A stretch of 64,000 nt of DNA from an uncultured bacterium (GTDB lineage Bacteria; Bacillota_I; Bacilli_A; RFN20; CAG-826), in contig CASDRB010000002.1 of the NCBI GenBank assembly GCA_949283025.1, forward strand, positions 1-64,000, written 5' to 3'. Positions 31,516 to 39,557 of the stretch are shown here, in pieces. The notes below the pieces were generated by a model. It ran no database searches. It was given only the letters and a program-made list of their open reading frames with translations, and was not told where the DNA came from. A program made the position numbers and the translations under genes. Every line of letters begins with the position of its first letter. The first letter of the stretch is position 1.

Positions 31516-32194
31516 CGATATAGAAAAACTATTGACATATATTCAAATCAAACCTAAAAATCTTCAATTGTATGAGTTAGCTTTGACTCATTCGTCTTTT
31601 AATGCTGATGCAAAAACCAAACATCACGATTACGAGCGATTGGAATATATTGGAGATGCTGTATTAGGATTTATCGTGGCCGATCTTATTTTTGGCGTTC
31701 ATCCTGAAATGGATCAAGGATTAATGTCTAAATTAAGGAGCCATTTAGTCCAATCTAAAGCGCTTGCAAATTACGCTAGGAAAATAAATTTGCAAAATTA
31801 TATAATTGCTGGTCATTCAATCGATTATGATACTATTTCTAAATCAGACAAAATTTTAGAAGATGTATTTGAAGCTCTAATCGGCGCTATTTATTTAGAC
31901 CAAGGATTTAAAAAAGCATATTCATATATTAAATGGATTTTTTATAATGATATAAAATTTGCTGAGGTTGAAGATTTGACCGATTTTAAAACTCGTTTGC
32001 AAGAAGAAATGCAATCAGAATACCGCGATAGTGTATCTTATCGCTTAATTAAAGAAGAAGGTCCTGCTCATGACAAAATATTTGTCTCGGAAGTTTGCTT
32101 TAATGGTGAAGTTTTAGCAAAGGGAATGGGGAAAACCAAAAAAGCAAGCGAACAAGATGCAGCAAAAAATGCTTTAAAAAAGAAAGCGATGTAA
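31508..32194 (+). CDS. rnc: Ribonuclease III
   Basis: A 228-residue double-strand RNase that processes rRNA precursors, including the stems around this window's rRNA operon. The catalytic signature ERLEYIGDAVLG lies at 43-54 with Glu46 and Asp50; a second metal site EDVFEALIGAIY follows at about 118. The C-terminal double-stranded-RNA-binding domain (about 157-228) ends with the typical AKGMGKTKKASEQDAAKNAL. Its start overlaps plsX, so translation is coupled. smc, usually between rnc and ftsY, is absent. Confidence 0.97.
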   Translation: MNNDIEKLLTYIQIKPKNLQLYELALTHSSFNADAKTKHHDYERLEYIGDAVLGFIVADLIFGVHPEMDQGLMSKLRSHLVQSKALANYARKINLQNYIIAGHSIDYDTISKSDKILEDVFEALIGAIYLDQGFKKAYSYIKWIFYNDIKFAEVEDLTDFKTRLQEEMQSEYRDSVSYRLIKEEGPAHDKIFVSEVCFNGEVLAKGMGKTKKASEQDAAKNALKKKAM

Positions 32195-32197
32195 TTT

Positions 32198-33184
32198 ATG
32201 GGATTATTTAAATTTTTAAAAGAAAAATTTTCTAAAAAAAGCGATGATAAAAAAGCCAAATATACTGCTGGCATGGAAAAATCTCGCAAAAATTTTGCAG
32301 GTAAACTATCAAAATTATCATCGAAATATGCACAAGTTAATTCGCAATATTTTGAAGAATTAGAAGAAATTTTAATTGAAGCCGATGTTGGTGTTAATTT
32401 CGCTCTGCAAATTATCGATGAGGTTTTGCAGCAGTCTAAAAAAGAAAAAATAACTGATCCTAGTTTAATCAATGAACTTTTAGTAGACAAAATGTTTGTA
32501 AATTATGCGAGTAAAGGCGATGTAAAATCAGACTTGAATTTTATTGATAATCAAGTTTGTGTTTTGCTCGTTGTGGGAGTCAATGGTGTAGGAAAAACAA
32601 CCACGATTGCTAAATTGGCAAATCGCTACTTGAAAATGAACAAAAAAGTTATGTTATGCGCTGCTGATACTTTTAGAGCTGGCGCTGTCGAACAATTAAA
32701 ACAATGGTCTTCAAGACTTGAGATACCTATTGTTTGTGGCAAAGAAAATCAAGATCCTGCATCTGTTGCATATGATGGTGTTGTTCAAGCAAAAAAATTG
32801 CATATGGATTTATTAATTGTCGATACAGCAGGCAGGCTTCAGACTAAAACTAACTTAATGGCCGAATTAGCAAAAATTAAACGTGTTATGGCAAAAGAAA
32901 TTCCTGATGCTCCTCATGAAACTTTTTTAATTATCGATGCTACTACAGGACAAAACGGGGTCATGCAAGCTAAAGCATTTGCTGATGTGACAAATATCAC
33001 CGGCATTGTAGTAACAAAAATGGATGGTACCTCCAAAGGAGGCATTATTCTTGCTATTAGAAATGAATTAGGAATACCTGTTAGATTTATCGGATTAGGT
33101 GAAAAAATGGACGATTTGCAGGAATTTGATTTAGATTCATATCTTTATGGTCTTTGTGTTGCAGGTGAAGAAAATGAACAATAA
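32198..33184 (+). CDS. ftsY: Signal recognition particle receptor FtsY
   Basis: Receptor GTPase that docks SRP-ribosome complexes at the membrane. A short Lys-rich amphipathic N-terminus (LFKFLKEKFSKKSDDKK) replaces the long acidic A domain of E. coli and should bind lipids. The NG domain has G1 GVNGVGKTTT (about 125), ADTFRAGAVEQL, DTAGR, and TKMDGTSKGG. 328 residues is typical of Firmicutes. Three bases after rnc; overlaps ylxM by 11 bases. Confidence 0.97.
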   Translation: MGLFKFLKEKFSKKSDDKKAKYTAGMEKSRKNFAGKLSKLSSKYAQVNSQYFEELEEILIEADVGVNFALQIIDEVLQQSKKEKITDPSLINELLVDKMFVNYASKGDVKSDLNFIDNQVCVLLVVGVNGVGKTTTIAKLANRYLKMNKKVMLCAADTFRAGAVEQLKQWSSRLEIPIVCGKENQDPASVAYDGVVQAKKLHMDLLIVDTAGRLQTKTNLMAELAKIKRVMAKEIPDAPHETFLIIDATTGQNGVMQAKAFADVTNITGIVVTKMDGTSKGGIILAIRNELGIPVRFIGLGEKMDDLQEFDLDSYLYGLCVAGEENEQ

Positions 33185-33509
33185 AAATATTCAACAAATT
33201 GTTTATATAAATCTTTTAATAGATTATTATGGCCAACTTTTAACTGATGCACAGTTTCATATTATTGAGCAATATTATCGATATAATTTGTCTATGAATG
33301 AAATTGCTGAAGAAAGACAAATATCACGTTCAGCAGTAAATTTTTCTTTAAAAAAAAGCATTGCTACTCTCAACGGATATGAAAATACTCTTAACTTAAT
33401 AAAAAAACAAAAGCACTTAGATAAATTATTAGATAAATTAGTTAAAGAAAATGATGAAAACAAAAGACGCAATATTGTAGAAATATATAAGAAAGGAAAA
33501 TTACTATAA
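33174..33509 (+). CDS. ylxM: YlxM-family SRP-associated HTH protein
   Basis: A 111-residue member of the UPF0122/YlxM family: YYGQLLTDAQFHIIEQYYR then NLSMNEIAEERQISRSAVNFSLKKS, a sigma-70 region-4-like helix-turn-helix. In streptococci YlxM stimulates SRP GTPase activity. I start at ATG 33174, inside the ftsY end with a GGTG site before it; an upstream start at 33147 would overlap ftsY further. Its stop codon overlaps the ffh start (TAATG), the usual ylxM-ffh coupling. Confidence 0.93.
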   Translation: MNNKNIQQIVYINLLIDYYGQLLTDAQFHIIEQYYRYNLSMNEIAEERQISRSAVNFSLKKSIATLNGYENTLNLIKKQKHLDKLLDKLVKENDENKRRNIVEIYKKGKLL

Positions 33510-34873
33510 TGGCTTTTGAAAATTTATCAGAAAAGCTTTCATCCATATTTAAAAAGATGCGAGGTCAGTCGCGTCTTAATGAACAAAATATGGATGAGAT
33601 TTTAAAAGAAATTAGAGTTGCTTTATTAGAAGCAGATGTCAATTTTAAAGTTGTTAAACAATTTATTTCTCATATAAAAGAAAAAGCTGTTGGTCAAGAA
33701 GTATTAACAAAATTAAATCCTTCACAAACAGTGGTAAAAATAGTTCATCAAGAATTGGTTGAATTATTGGGCAGTGATGATAGCGAATTGCATTTTTCTA
33801 ACAATCAAGTAACGACTATTATGTTGGTTGGTTTGCAAGGAAGTGGCAAGACGACTACAGCTGGTAAATTAGCATATTTAATGAAAAATAAACTTAAAAA
33901 GAAAGTTTTATTAGCGGCTTGCGATGTTTACCGGCCTGCAGCTATTGAACAATTGCAAACATTAGCTAATCAAGTGGGTGTTGATATTGTTAATTTAGGC
34001 GTTAAAGAAAGTCCAGTAAAAATTGCCAAAATTGCTTATGAAAAAGCAAGGCAAGAGATGTATGATGTGTTGATTATTGATACAGCAGGACGATTGCAAA
34101 TTGATCAGCCATTAATGAAAGAGTTAAATGACATTTCTTCTTGTATTAATCCTGACGAGACATTGCTTTTGGTTGATGCAATGGCTGGCCAAGATGCAGT
34201 TAATGTCGCAAATAGTTTTAACGAGCAAATTAAACTGACAGGTATTGTCATGTCTAAATTAGATGGCGATGCACGTGGTGGCGCTGCTTTATCAATTAGA
34301 CATTTAACCGGAGTACCCATTAAATTTGCGGGTGTAGGTGAAAAAATATCTGATTTAGATATCTTTCATCCAGATCGCATGGCAGACCGCATTTTAGGGA
34401 TGGGAGACGTTTTAACACTTGTTGAAAAAGCTCAAGAACAATTAGACGAAAAAGAAATGAAGCATTCCGTCAATAAGATGATGGATGGGCAATTCGATTT
34501 AAATGATATGCTTAAACAATTAAAACAAGTGAGTAAACTTGGTTCGCTTGGTGGAATTTTAAAATTGATTCCCGGCATGCCAAAAATTTCTTCTGAACAA
34601 CAAACTTTAGCAGAAAAAGAAATGAAAAATTTTGAAGTGGTAATTAATTCGATGACTCCTTATGAAAGAAAACACCCTGAAATTTTGAAATTCTCCCATA
34701 AAAATCGTATTGCAAAAGGTAGTGGAAAATCTTTAGCCGATATAAATCGCGTTTTAAAAAAATACGACCAAAGCAAAGAGATTATGAAACAGATGAAAAA
34801 TTTTAAAAAGAATGGTTTTCCTAAAGGAATGGGTGGGAACTTCCCAGGTGGATTTCCAGGCGGTTTTAATTGA
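33509..34873 (+). CDS. ffh: Signal recognition particle protein Ffh
   Basis: The SRP54 GTPase that binds signal peptides and 4.5S/6S-type SRP RNA. The NG domain contains G1 GLQGSGKTTT (about 108), DVYRPAAIEQL, DTAGRLQ, and SKLDGDARGG. The C-terminal M domain is rich in Met (about 300-430), and the protein ends in a Gly/Phe-rich tail with PGGFPGGFN. 454 residues is standard. The SRP RNA gene is not in the window. Confidence 0.98.
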   Translation: MAFENLSEKLSSIFKKMRGQSRLNEQNMDEILKEIRVALLEADVNFKVVKQFISHIKEKAVGQEVLTKLNPSQTVVKIVHQELVELLGSDDSELHFSNNQVTTIMLVGLQGSGKTTTAGKLAYLMKNKLKKKVLLAACDVYRPAAIEQLQTLANQVGVDIVNLGVKESPVKIAKIAYEKARQEMYDVLIIDTAGRLQIDQPLMKELNDISSCINPDETLLLVDAMAGQDAVNVANSFNEQIKLTGIVMSKLDGDARGGAALSIRHLTGVPIKFAGVGEKISDLDIFHPDRMADRILGMGDVLTLVEKAQEQLDEKEMKHSVNKMMDGQFDLNDMLKQLKQVSKLGSLGGILKLIPGMPKISSEQQTLAEKEMKNFEVVINSMTPYERKHPEILKFSHKNRIAKGSGKSLADINRVLKKYDQSKEIMKQMKNFKKNGFPKGMGGNFPGGFPGGFN

Positions 34874-36093
34874 TGAAATCATTAAAAAATTTATATTGTT
34901 ATGGTCCTGGACCGTCTTCGAGCCACACTATCGGGCCAATGCGCGCTGCATTGCATTTTAAAAAACAGTTAGTCGGTTTGGAATTTGATTGCATTGAGGT
35001 TTGCCTTTTTGGATCTCTTGCTTTAACTGGTAAAGGCCATCATACTCCGGACATTATACTTGATGTTTTAAAAGATTATTTTGTTAATTTAAATTTTGAC
35101 TATAAATCAAAGTTAGAGCATCCTAATACTTTAATCTTTAAAGCCATAAATAAAGATGAGGTTATTTTAAAAAGAACATATTATTCTATTGGTGGCGGTA
35201 CAATTTTATGTTTGGAAGATAATTCATTAAAAGATGATGATATTTATCCTTTCGCTGATTTCAACGATATAAAAAACTACATGGATAAACATCAATATAC
35301 AAATTTGCATCAATTAGTTTTTGATTTTGAAGATAAAGATATAGAATCATATTTTGAGTTTATTTTCGACAAAATGATTGAAAGTGTAAATAACGGATTA
35401 AATAGTCATGGTCAAATCCAAGCAGGAAAAACTCTTTTTATTGATCGAAATGCCCCTGATATTTATAAATGTGCTAGTTCATTGACAAACGAAATGGAAA
35501 AAAGAGTGTCTTTTATGAGTGCATATGCATATGCTGTTGGGGAGGAAAATGCAAGCGGGCACATGGTAGTTACTGCTCCTACATGTGGAAGTTCAGGTGT
35601 TATCCCATCTATTTTATATTATCTTTATCATCATCTACATTTTTCAAAGCAAAAATTAATTAAAGGATTGATGAGTGCTGGCATTGTTGGCAATGTGTTT
35701 AAACAAAACGCTACAATATCTGGCGCAGTCGGAGGATGTCAAGCAGAAATTGGCGTGGCTGTTTGCATGGCAACCGCATTACTTTGCGACGTCAATAATT
35801 TAAATATTTACCAAATTGAATATGGTTGTGAATTGGCTATGGAACATCAATTGGGTTTAACATGTGATCCGATTGATGGTTTTGTTGTCATACCTTGCAT
35901 TGAAAGAAACGCGGTTGGAGCAGTTCGCTCATATGAAGCTTTTTTGTTTGCTAAGGTAATTTCTAAAGCAAGAAAAAATTTTGTTAGTCTTGATGAAATT
36001 GTAAAAACAATGAATATAACTGGGCAAGCATTACCTCGCGAATATAAAGAAACAAGCGAAGGTGGAATTGCAAAAATTCGCAAAAATAATTAA
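34873..36093 (+). CDS. L-serine ammonia-lyase, iron-sulfur, single-chain
   Basis: Deaminates L-serine to pyruvate using an oxygen-sensitive [4Fe-4S] cluster. This 406-residue chain fuses the beta domain (start YGPGPSSSHTIGPMRAA) and the alpha domain (TAPTCGSSGVIP, VGGCQAEIGVA, TCDPIDG), whose cysteines bind the cluster; Bacillus has two chains, SdaAB and SdaAA. Length is slightly shorter than the E. coli enzyme (about 454). ATG 34873 overlaps the ffh stop as TGATG, so it is read in the ffh operon. In Bacillus the sda genes lie between fakA and recG, so this copy has moved. Its 3' end overlaps the convergent trmD by 4 bases with no terminator between. Confidence 0.93.
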   Translation: MKSLKNLYCYGPGPSSSHTIGPMRAALHFKKQLVGLEFDCIEVCLFGSLALTGKGHHTPDIILDVLKDYFVNLNFDYKSKLEHPNTLIFKAINKDEVILKRTYYSIGGGTILCLEDNSLKDDDIYPFADFNDIKNYMDKHQYTNLHQLVFDFEDKDIESYFEFIFDKMIESVNNGLNSHGQIQAGKTLFIDRNAPDIYKCASSLTNEMEKRVSFMSAYAYAVGEENASGHMVVTAPTCGSSGVIPSILYYLYHHLHFSKQKLIKGLMSAGIVGNVFKQNATISGAVGGCQAEIGVAVCMATALLCDVNNLNIYQIEYGCELAMEHQLGLTCDPIDGFVVIPCIERNAVGAVRSYEAFLFAKVISKARKNFVSLDEIVKTMNITGQALPREYKETSEGGIAKIRKNN

Positions 36094-36875
36094 TTTTTGA
36101 TGAATTTATGACCTTTTTGTAAAGCTTTTTGCATCCATTCAGGATTATCTTCGCCCTTATCTAATTCTTCTAAAAGTTTTATATCCTGTTTATTTAAAAC
36201 AAGTTTTTCAAATAAATCAGGTCGATATTTTCTTGTTAGATATAAAGATTGTTTACGGCGAAATTTAGCGATTGCTTGATGATTGCCACTGTAAAGAATA
36301 TCTGGCACTTTATCCCCTTTATAATCATAAGGTTCTGTATATTGGGGATATTCTAATACAGAATCATTAAAACTCTCTTCTTTAATTGATTCGCTAGCGA
36401 TAGCACCATCTATTAAGCGTATGATAGAATCGCTAATTGCCATAGCGCCTATTTCTCCGCCAGTTAAAATATAATCACCAATCGATATCAATTCGTCGAC
36501 ATATTTATTTACTCTTTCATCTATTCCTTCATAATGACCACAAATAATGATCAAATCCTTATTTAAACGAGCCAAATTTTGAGCGTTTTGCTGCTTGAAA
36601 GTCATACCTCTTGGAGATAATAAAATTGTGTGGCAATCACTCTTATTTGGAATAGAAAACAATGCATCTATAATGGGCTGACATTTCATAATTAAGCCCG
36701 CACCTCCACCAATAGGTGGAGTATCAACTCGATGATATTTATCTAATGTGTAATCTCTTATATTAATTATCTTTATGTTTATTATTTTTTTTGCAATCGC
36801 TCTTTGGACGATTGAATTAGACAAAAAGCCATCAAACATATTAGGGAACAAAGTAAGTATGTATATGGTTTTCAT
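36090..36875 (-). CDS. trmD: tRNA (guanine-37-N1)-methyltransferase TrmD
   Basis: Methylates G37 of tRNAs, notably tRNA-Pro, to prevent frameshifting; both tRNA-Pro genes in this window carry G at position 37. The SPOUT knot motifs are clear: LFPNMFDGFL at the start, PPIGGGAGLIMKCQPI, LLSPRGMTF, CGHYEGIDERV, and the catalytic ISIGDYILTGGE. 261 residues, with the usual C-terminal extension. It overlaps rimM by 4 bases and is the last gene of the rpsP operon. Confidence 0.97.
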   Translation of the reverse strand: MKTIYILTLFPNMFDGFLSNSIVQRAIAKKIINIKIINIRDYTLDKYHRVDTPPIGGGAGLIMKCQPIIDALFSIPNKSDCHTILLSPRGMTFKQQNAQNLARLNKDLIIICGHYEGIDERVNKYVDELISIGDYILTGGEIGAMAISDSIIRLIDGAIASESIKEESFNDSVLEYPQYTEPYDYKGDKVPDILYSGNHQAIAKFRRKQSLYLTRKYRPDLFEKLVLNKQDIKLLEELDKGEDNPEWMQKALQKGHKFIKN

Positions 36876-37387
36876 CCTAATAATCCATCCATGTAATTTA
36901 TTGTTATTGTTTTATTTTTTATATCGACAGTATTAATAAAAACTTCGCCAATAAATGGAACAAAAAAACGTTTTCCATTATCTTGTTTTACCCGCAATGT
37001 TATTTGAGCAGGAAATTCTTCTACCTTGATTACTGTTCCTAAATATTTGTTATCAGTTGTAACAATTTTGCATCCAATTAAATCATCAAAGCGATAATAA
37101 TTTTCTGGAATTGGCGCATTGTTTTTATCAATCTCAACTAAATATCCTTTATATTTATTAGCCTCATCTGGATTGTTTATTTCTAAAAATTTAACATAAT
37201 CGCTTTGCTTATAGTGTCTAAATTTTTCAACTGTAACCTCAATCATCTCTTTATTATGTGGATTTATTAAATAAATATGTGTGCCTTTTTGATATCTTAA
37301 TTCACTAAAAAAAGTATTAGATGAAATTATTAATGTTCCATCTAAACCATGTGTATTATAAACGTATCCTAAATTAATTAAAGCCAT
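36872..37387 (-). CDS. rimM: Ribosome maturation factor RimM
   Basis: Assists assembly of the 30S head, acting near S19 and S16. A 171-residue protein with an N-terminal beta-barrel (NLGYVYNTHGLDG) and a C-terminal PRC-barrel (YYRFDDLIGCKI to PFIGEVFINTVD). There is no Shine-Dalgarno site before ATG 37387; a perfect palindrome covering the khpA stop codon lies 6 bases upstream, so expression may depend on coupling and readthrough. Confidence 0.93.
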   Translation of the reverse strand: MALINLGYVYNTHGLDGTLIISSNTFFSELRYQKGTHIYLINPHNKEMIEVTVEKFRHYKQSDYVKFLEINNPDEANKYKGYLVEIDKNNAPIPENYYRFDDLIGCKIVTTDNKYLGTVIKVEEFPAQITLRVKQDNGKRFFVPFIGEVFINTVDIKNKTITINYMDGLLG

Positions 37388-37392
37388 ATAGC

Positions 37393-37416
37393 AAAAAGAG
37401 GATTAATCCTCTTTTT
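37393..37416 (-). terminator. 24-base perfect palindrome at the khpA stop, possible attenuator
   Basis: AAAAAGAGGATTAATCCTCTTTTT reads the same on both strands up to its ends. As RNA it forms a 10-bp stem with a TTAA loop whose 3' arm ends in five U, like an intrinsic terminator placed inside the operon between khpA and rimM. Confidence 0.6.
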
Positions 37417-37669
37417 CTTCCTCTCCAAATGATTCAAAACGAATATGAATATGTTTGCTTTCTTTTTTAGCTGCAACCGATATTAATTCACGAATTGAAT
37501 TAGCGATGATTCCTTTTCTACCGATTAGTTTGGAAATATCTTGTTTATCGGTAGCAATTAAAATGGTGGTCGATTTATTATCGTCGCCATTTATTTCGCG
37601 AATCAAAACCGCTTCTTTATTTTCAATTAATGGGTCTATGATTGCGTGAATTATATTTTCATATTCCAT
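37403..37669 (-). CDS. khpA: KH-domain RNA-binding protein KhpA
   Basis: An 88-residue single KH domain. The GxxG-type loop is IGRKGIIANSIREL at about residues 50-63. In streptococci and other Firmicutes KhpA pairs with KhpB/EloR and binds many RNAs, affecting cell elongation. It starts 2 bases after the rpsP stop, as in most Firmicutes. The C-terminus is acidic (GEEEKED). Confidence 0.94.
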   Translation of the reverse strand: MEYENIIHAIIDPLIENKEAVLIREINGDDNKSTTILIATDKQDISKLIGRKGIIANSIRELISVAAKKESKHIHIRFESFGEEEKED

Positions 37670-37671
37670 CG

Positions 37672-37953
37672 TTATTTGCTCTTTTCTTTTCTTTTTGAAT
37701 CAGCGTGTTTGGCAATAATGCCTTTACGACTTAAAATGGAACGGACAGTATCAGAAGGCATGGCGCCTTTTGCTAACCAAGCAAGAGCTTTTTCTTCATC
37801 TACGACAGCGTTTTCAACGCCTTTATTTGGGTCAAAATAACCGATTTGTTCAATGCAGCGACCATCTCTTGCGAAACGAGAATCAGCCGCAACAATACGA
37901 TAAAAAGGATCATCGTGTCTACCGATTCTTGTCAATCTTAATTTAACTGCCAT
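37672..37953 (-). CDS. rpsP: 30S ribosomal protein S16
   Basis: A 93-residue 30S assembly protein: AVKLRLTRIGRHDDPFYRIVAADSR start, IEQIGYFDP, and the basic C-terminus. AAAGGAGATT precedes ATG 37953. It leads the minus-strand rpsP-khpA-rimM-trmD operon, which in Bacillus also contains rplS. Confidence 0.97.
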   Translation of the reverse strand: MAVKLRLTRIGRHDDPFYRIVAADSRFARDGRCIEQIGYFDPNKGVENAVVDEEKALAWLAKGAMPSDTVRSILSRKGIIAKHADSKRKEKSK

Positions 37954-37981
37954 ATTTGTAATCTCCTTTACTTACAAAAAT

Positions 37982-38010
37982 ATATTATTCAAACAAATGT
38001 TATGTGTCAA
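37982..38010 (-). promoter_or_regulatory. rpsP operon promoter
   Basis: On the minus strand TTGACA (38005-38010), a 17-base spacer and TAATAT (37982-37987): near-consensus, 28 bases before the start codon. Confidence 0.85.
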
Positions 38011-38086
38011 GTAATTTTACTTTACTTCATGTTTGTTTTATGACAAATTCTAGCGAATAATTTAACCTTTGTGGTAAAATTACTTG
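38008..38086. repeat. 13-base inverted repeat in the rpsP / permease divergent region
   Basis: CAAGTAATTTTAC (38008-38020) and GTAAAATTACTTG (38074-38086) are exact reverse complements. One copy overlaps the rpsP -35; the other lies between the permease -10 (TGgTAAAAT, 38071-38080) and its ribosome site, overlapping both edges. Confidence 0.85.
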
Positions 38087-38099
38087 GAGGTAATTTGTT

Positions 38100-39545
38100 A
38101 TGAGTCAAGTTTTTGAACGTTTGTTTAAAATTAAAGAACGCGGTTCTAACTTGCGAAATGAAATTATCGGTGGTTTGGTTATTTTTGTGGCAATGTGTTA
38201 TATTTTGCCAGTTAATTCTCAAATTCTTTCCGATATGGGCATGGATAAATCTGGCGTTTTTGCTATGACTGCGTTAGTAGGGGCAGTTGTGACATTGATT
38301 ATGGGTCTAGTTGCCAATTACCCAGTTGTTTTATCAGCTGGAATGGGATTAAATGCTTTTATTGCTTATTCTATTTCTAGCGATTATAACTGGCAGCAGC
38401 GAATGTTGCTTTTGACAATTGCCGGGATTTTATTTTTCTTATTTTCATTAACGCCGGTAAGAAAAATAATAATTGAGGCCATTCCCAAAGGACTTAAAGA
38501 CGCCATTAGTGCTGGGCTAGGAGCATTTATTTGTTTTGTTGGATTGAAAAATTCGGGAATCATCTCTGCTAATGCATCAACATACGTGGGATTAGGAAAT
38601 TTAGCAGATCCGGGTGTGCTTATCGCTATATTGTGCGTTTTTTTATGTTTTGGATTAATGTTTGTAAAAAACAAAATGATTGCATCTTTAGCTATTCCTA
38701 TTTCTATTGGCGTTTGTGCAATTGTTGGATTAATAACTTTCCTATCTTTATATCATAGCGGGAATTTAGTTGCTGAAAATGGTGCATTCAATACTTCGTT
38801 GCCCATCGCACCATGGTTAGATAACAATGCATCTTTTGGGATGGATGGAATTAAGAATGTTGTCTTTTTTGGTGTATTTGGTAATGAAGGATATTCCATC
38901 AACCGCTTTGGCGACGATTTAGCTTTTATTTTTAGCCAGCCAGAATCTTATGTGGCCATTTTTTCTTTGATGTTTGTTAATTTATTTGATACTACAGCGA
39001 CATTATTAGCGGTTGGCAATGCGACAAATATTATCGATGAAAATGGTAAAATGCGCGATCCACAAAAAGTTATTTTAGCGGATGCGACAGGTGCTTTGAT
39101 ATGTGCGCCTTTAGGAACCTCCACAGTAACTTCATTTGCTGAAAGCAATGTTGGTGCTGAACTAGGTGCTAAAACAGGATTAGCAGCTGTTGTTGCGGCG
39201 TTGCTGTTTGTTTTATCGTCTTTTATTTATCCGGTGTTTTCAATATTTACAGCAGGCTCGGTTACAGCACCTGCATTAATATGCGTAGGAGCATTGATAT
39301 TTGTTAACAACTTCAAACAAATCGGATTTGATGACCGCATTATGGCTTTCACTGGATTTATTGTAGTTGTATTTTCTTTGTTAACTTATTCTGTTGCTAA
39401 TGGTATTGGAATCGGATTAATTGCCTATATCATTATGATGTTAATTGGCAGAAGACATCGCGAAATTCATTTGTCGATTTATATTATAGGCTGCTTATTT
39501 GTTGTTTCGTTTGCTTTGACGGCATTAATGCCGTATTTAAGATAA
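38100..39545 (+). CDS. NCS2-family purine permease (AzgA/PbuG-like)
   Basis: A 481-residue membrane transporter with about 12-14 helices. The AzgA-group signatures are present: the N-terminal region with the GGLVIFVAMCYILPVN segment, SAGMGLNAFIAY (about 80-91), the LFVNLFDTTATL stretch (about 295) and GTSTVTSFAESNVG (about 340). These transporters import hypoxanthine, guanine or adenine by proton symport. TTGGAGGTAA precedes ATG 38100. No purine riboswitch fits in the 20-base leader. It is followed after 12 bases by a lipoprotein gene. Confidence 0.93.
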   Translation: MSQVFERLFKIKERGSNLRNEIIGGLVIFVAMCYILPVNSQILSDMGMDKSGVFAMTALVGAVVTLIMGLVANYPVVLSAGMGLNAFIAYSISSDYNWQQRMLLLTIAGILFFLFSLTPVRKIIIEAIPKGLKDAISAGLGAFICFVGLKNSGIISANASTYVGLGNLADPGVLIAILCVFLCFGLMFVKNKMIASLAIPISIGVCAIVGLITFLSLYHSGNLVAENGAFNTSLPIAPWLDNNASFGMDGIKNVVFFGVFGNEGYSINRFGDDLAFIFSQPESYVAIFSLMFVNLFDTTATLLAVGNATNIIDENGKMRDPQKVILADATGALICAPLGTSTVTSFAESNVGAELGAKTGLAAVVAALLFVLSSFIYPVFSIFTAGSVTAPALICVGALIFVNNFKQIGFDDRIMAFTGFIVVVFSLLTYSVANGIGIGLIAYIIMMLIGRRHREIHLSIYIIGCLFVVSFALTALMPYLR

Positions 39546-39557
39546 AGGAGAATAATT

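Noticed and set aside
38020-38100. Purine riboswitch upstream of the NCS2 permease
   Set aside because: Only about 15-20 bases separate the likely transcription start from ATG, too short for a roughly 70-base aptamer.
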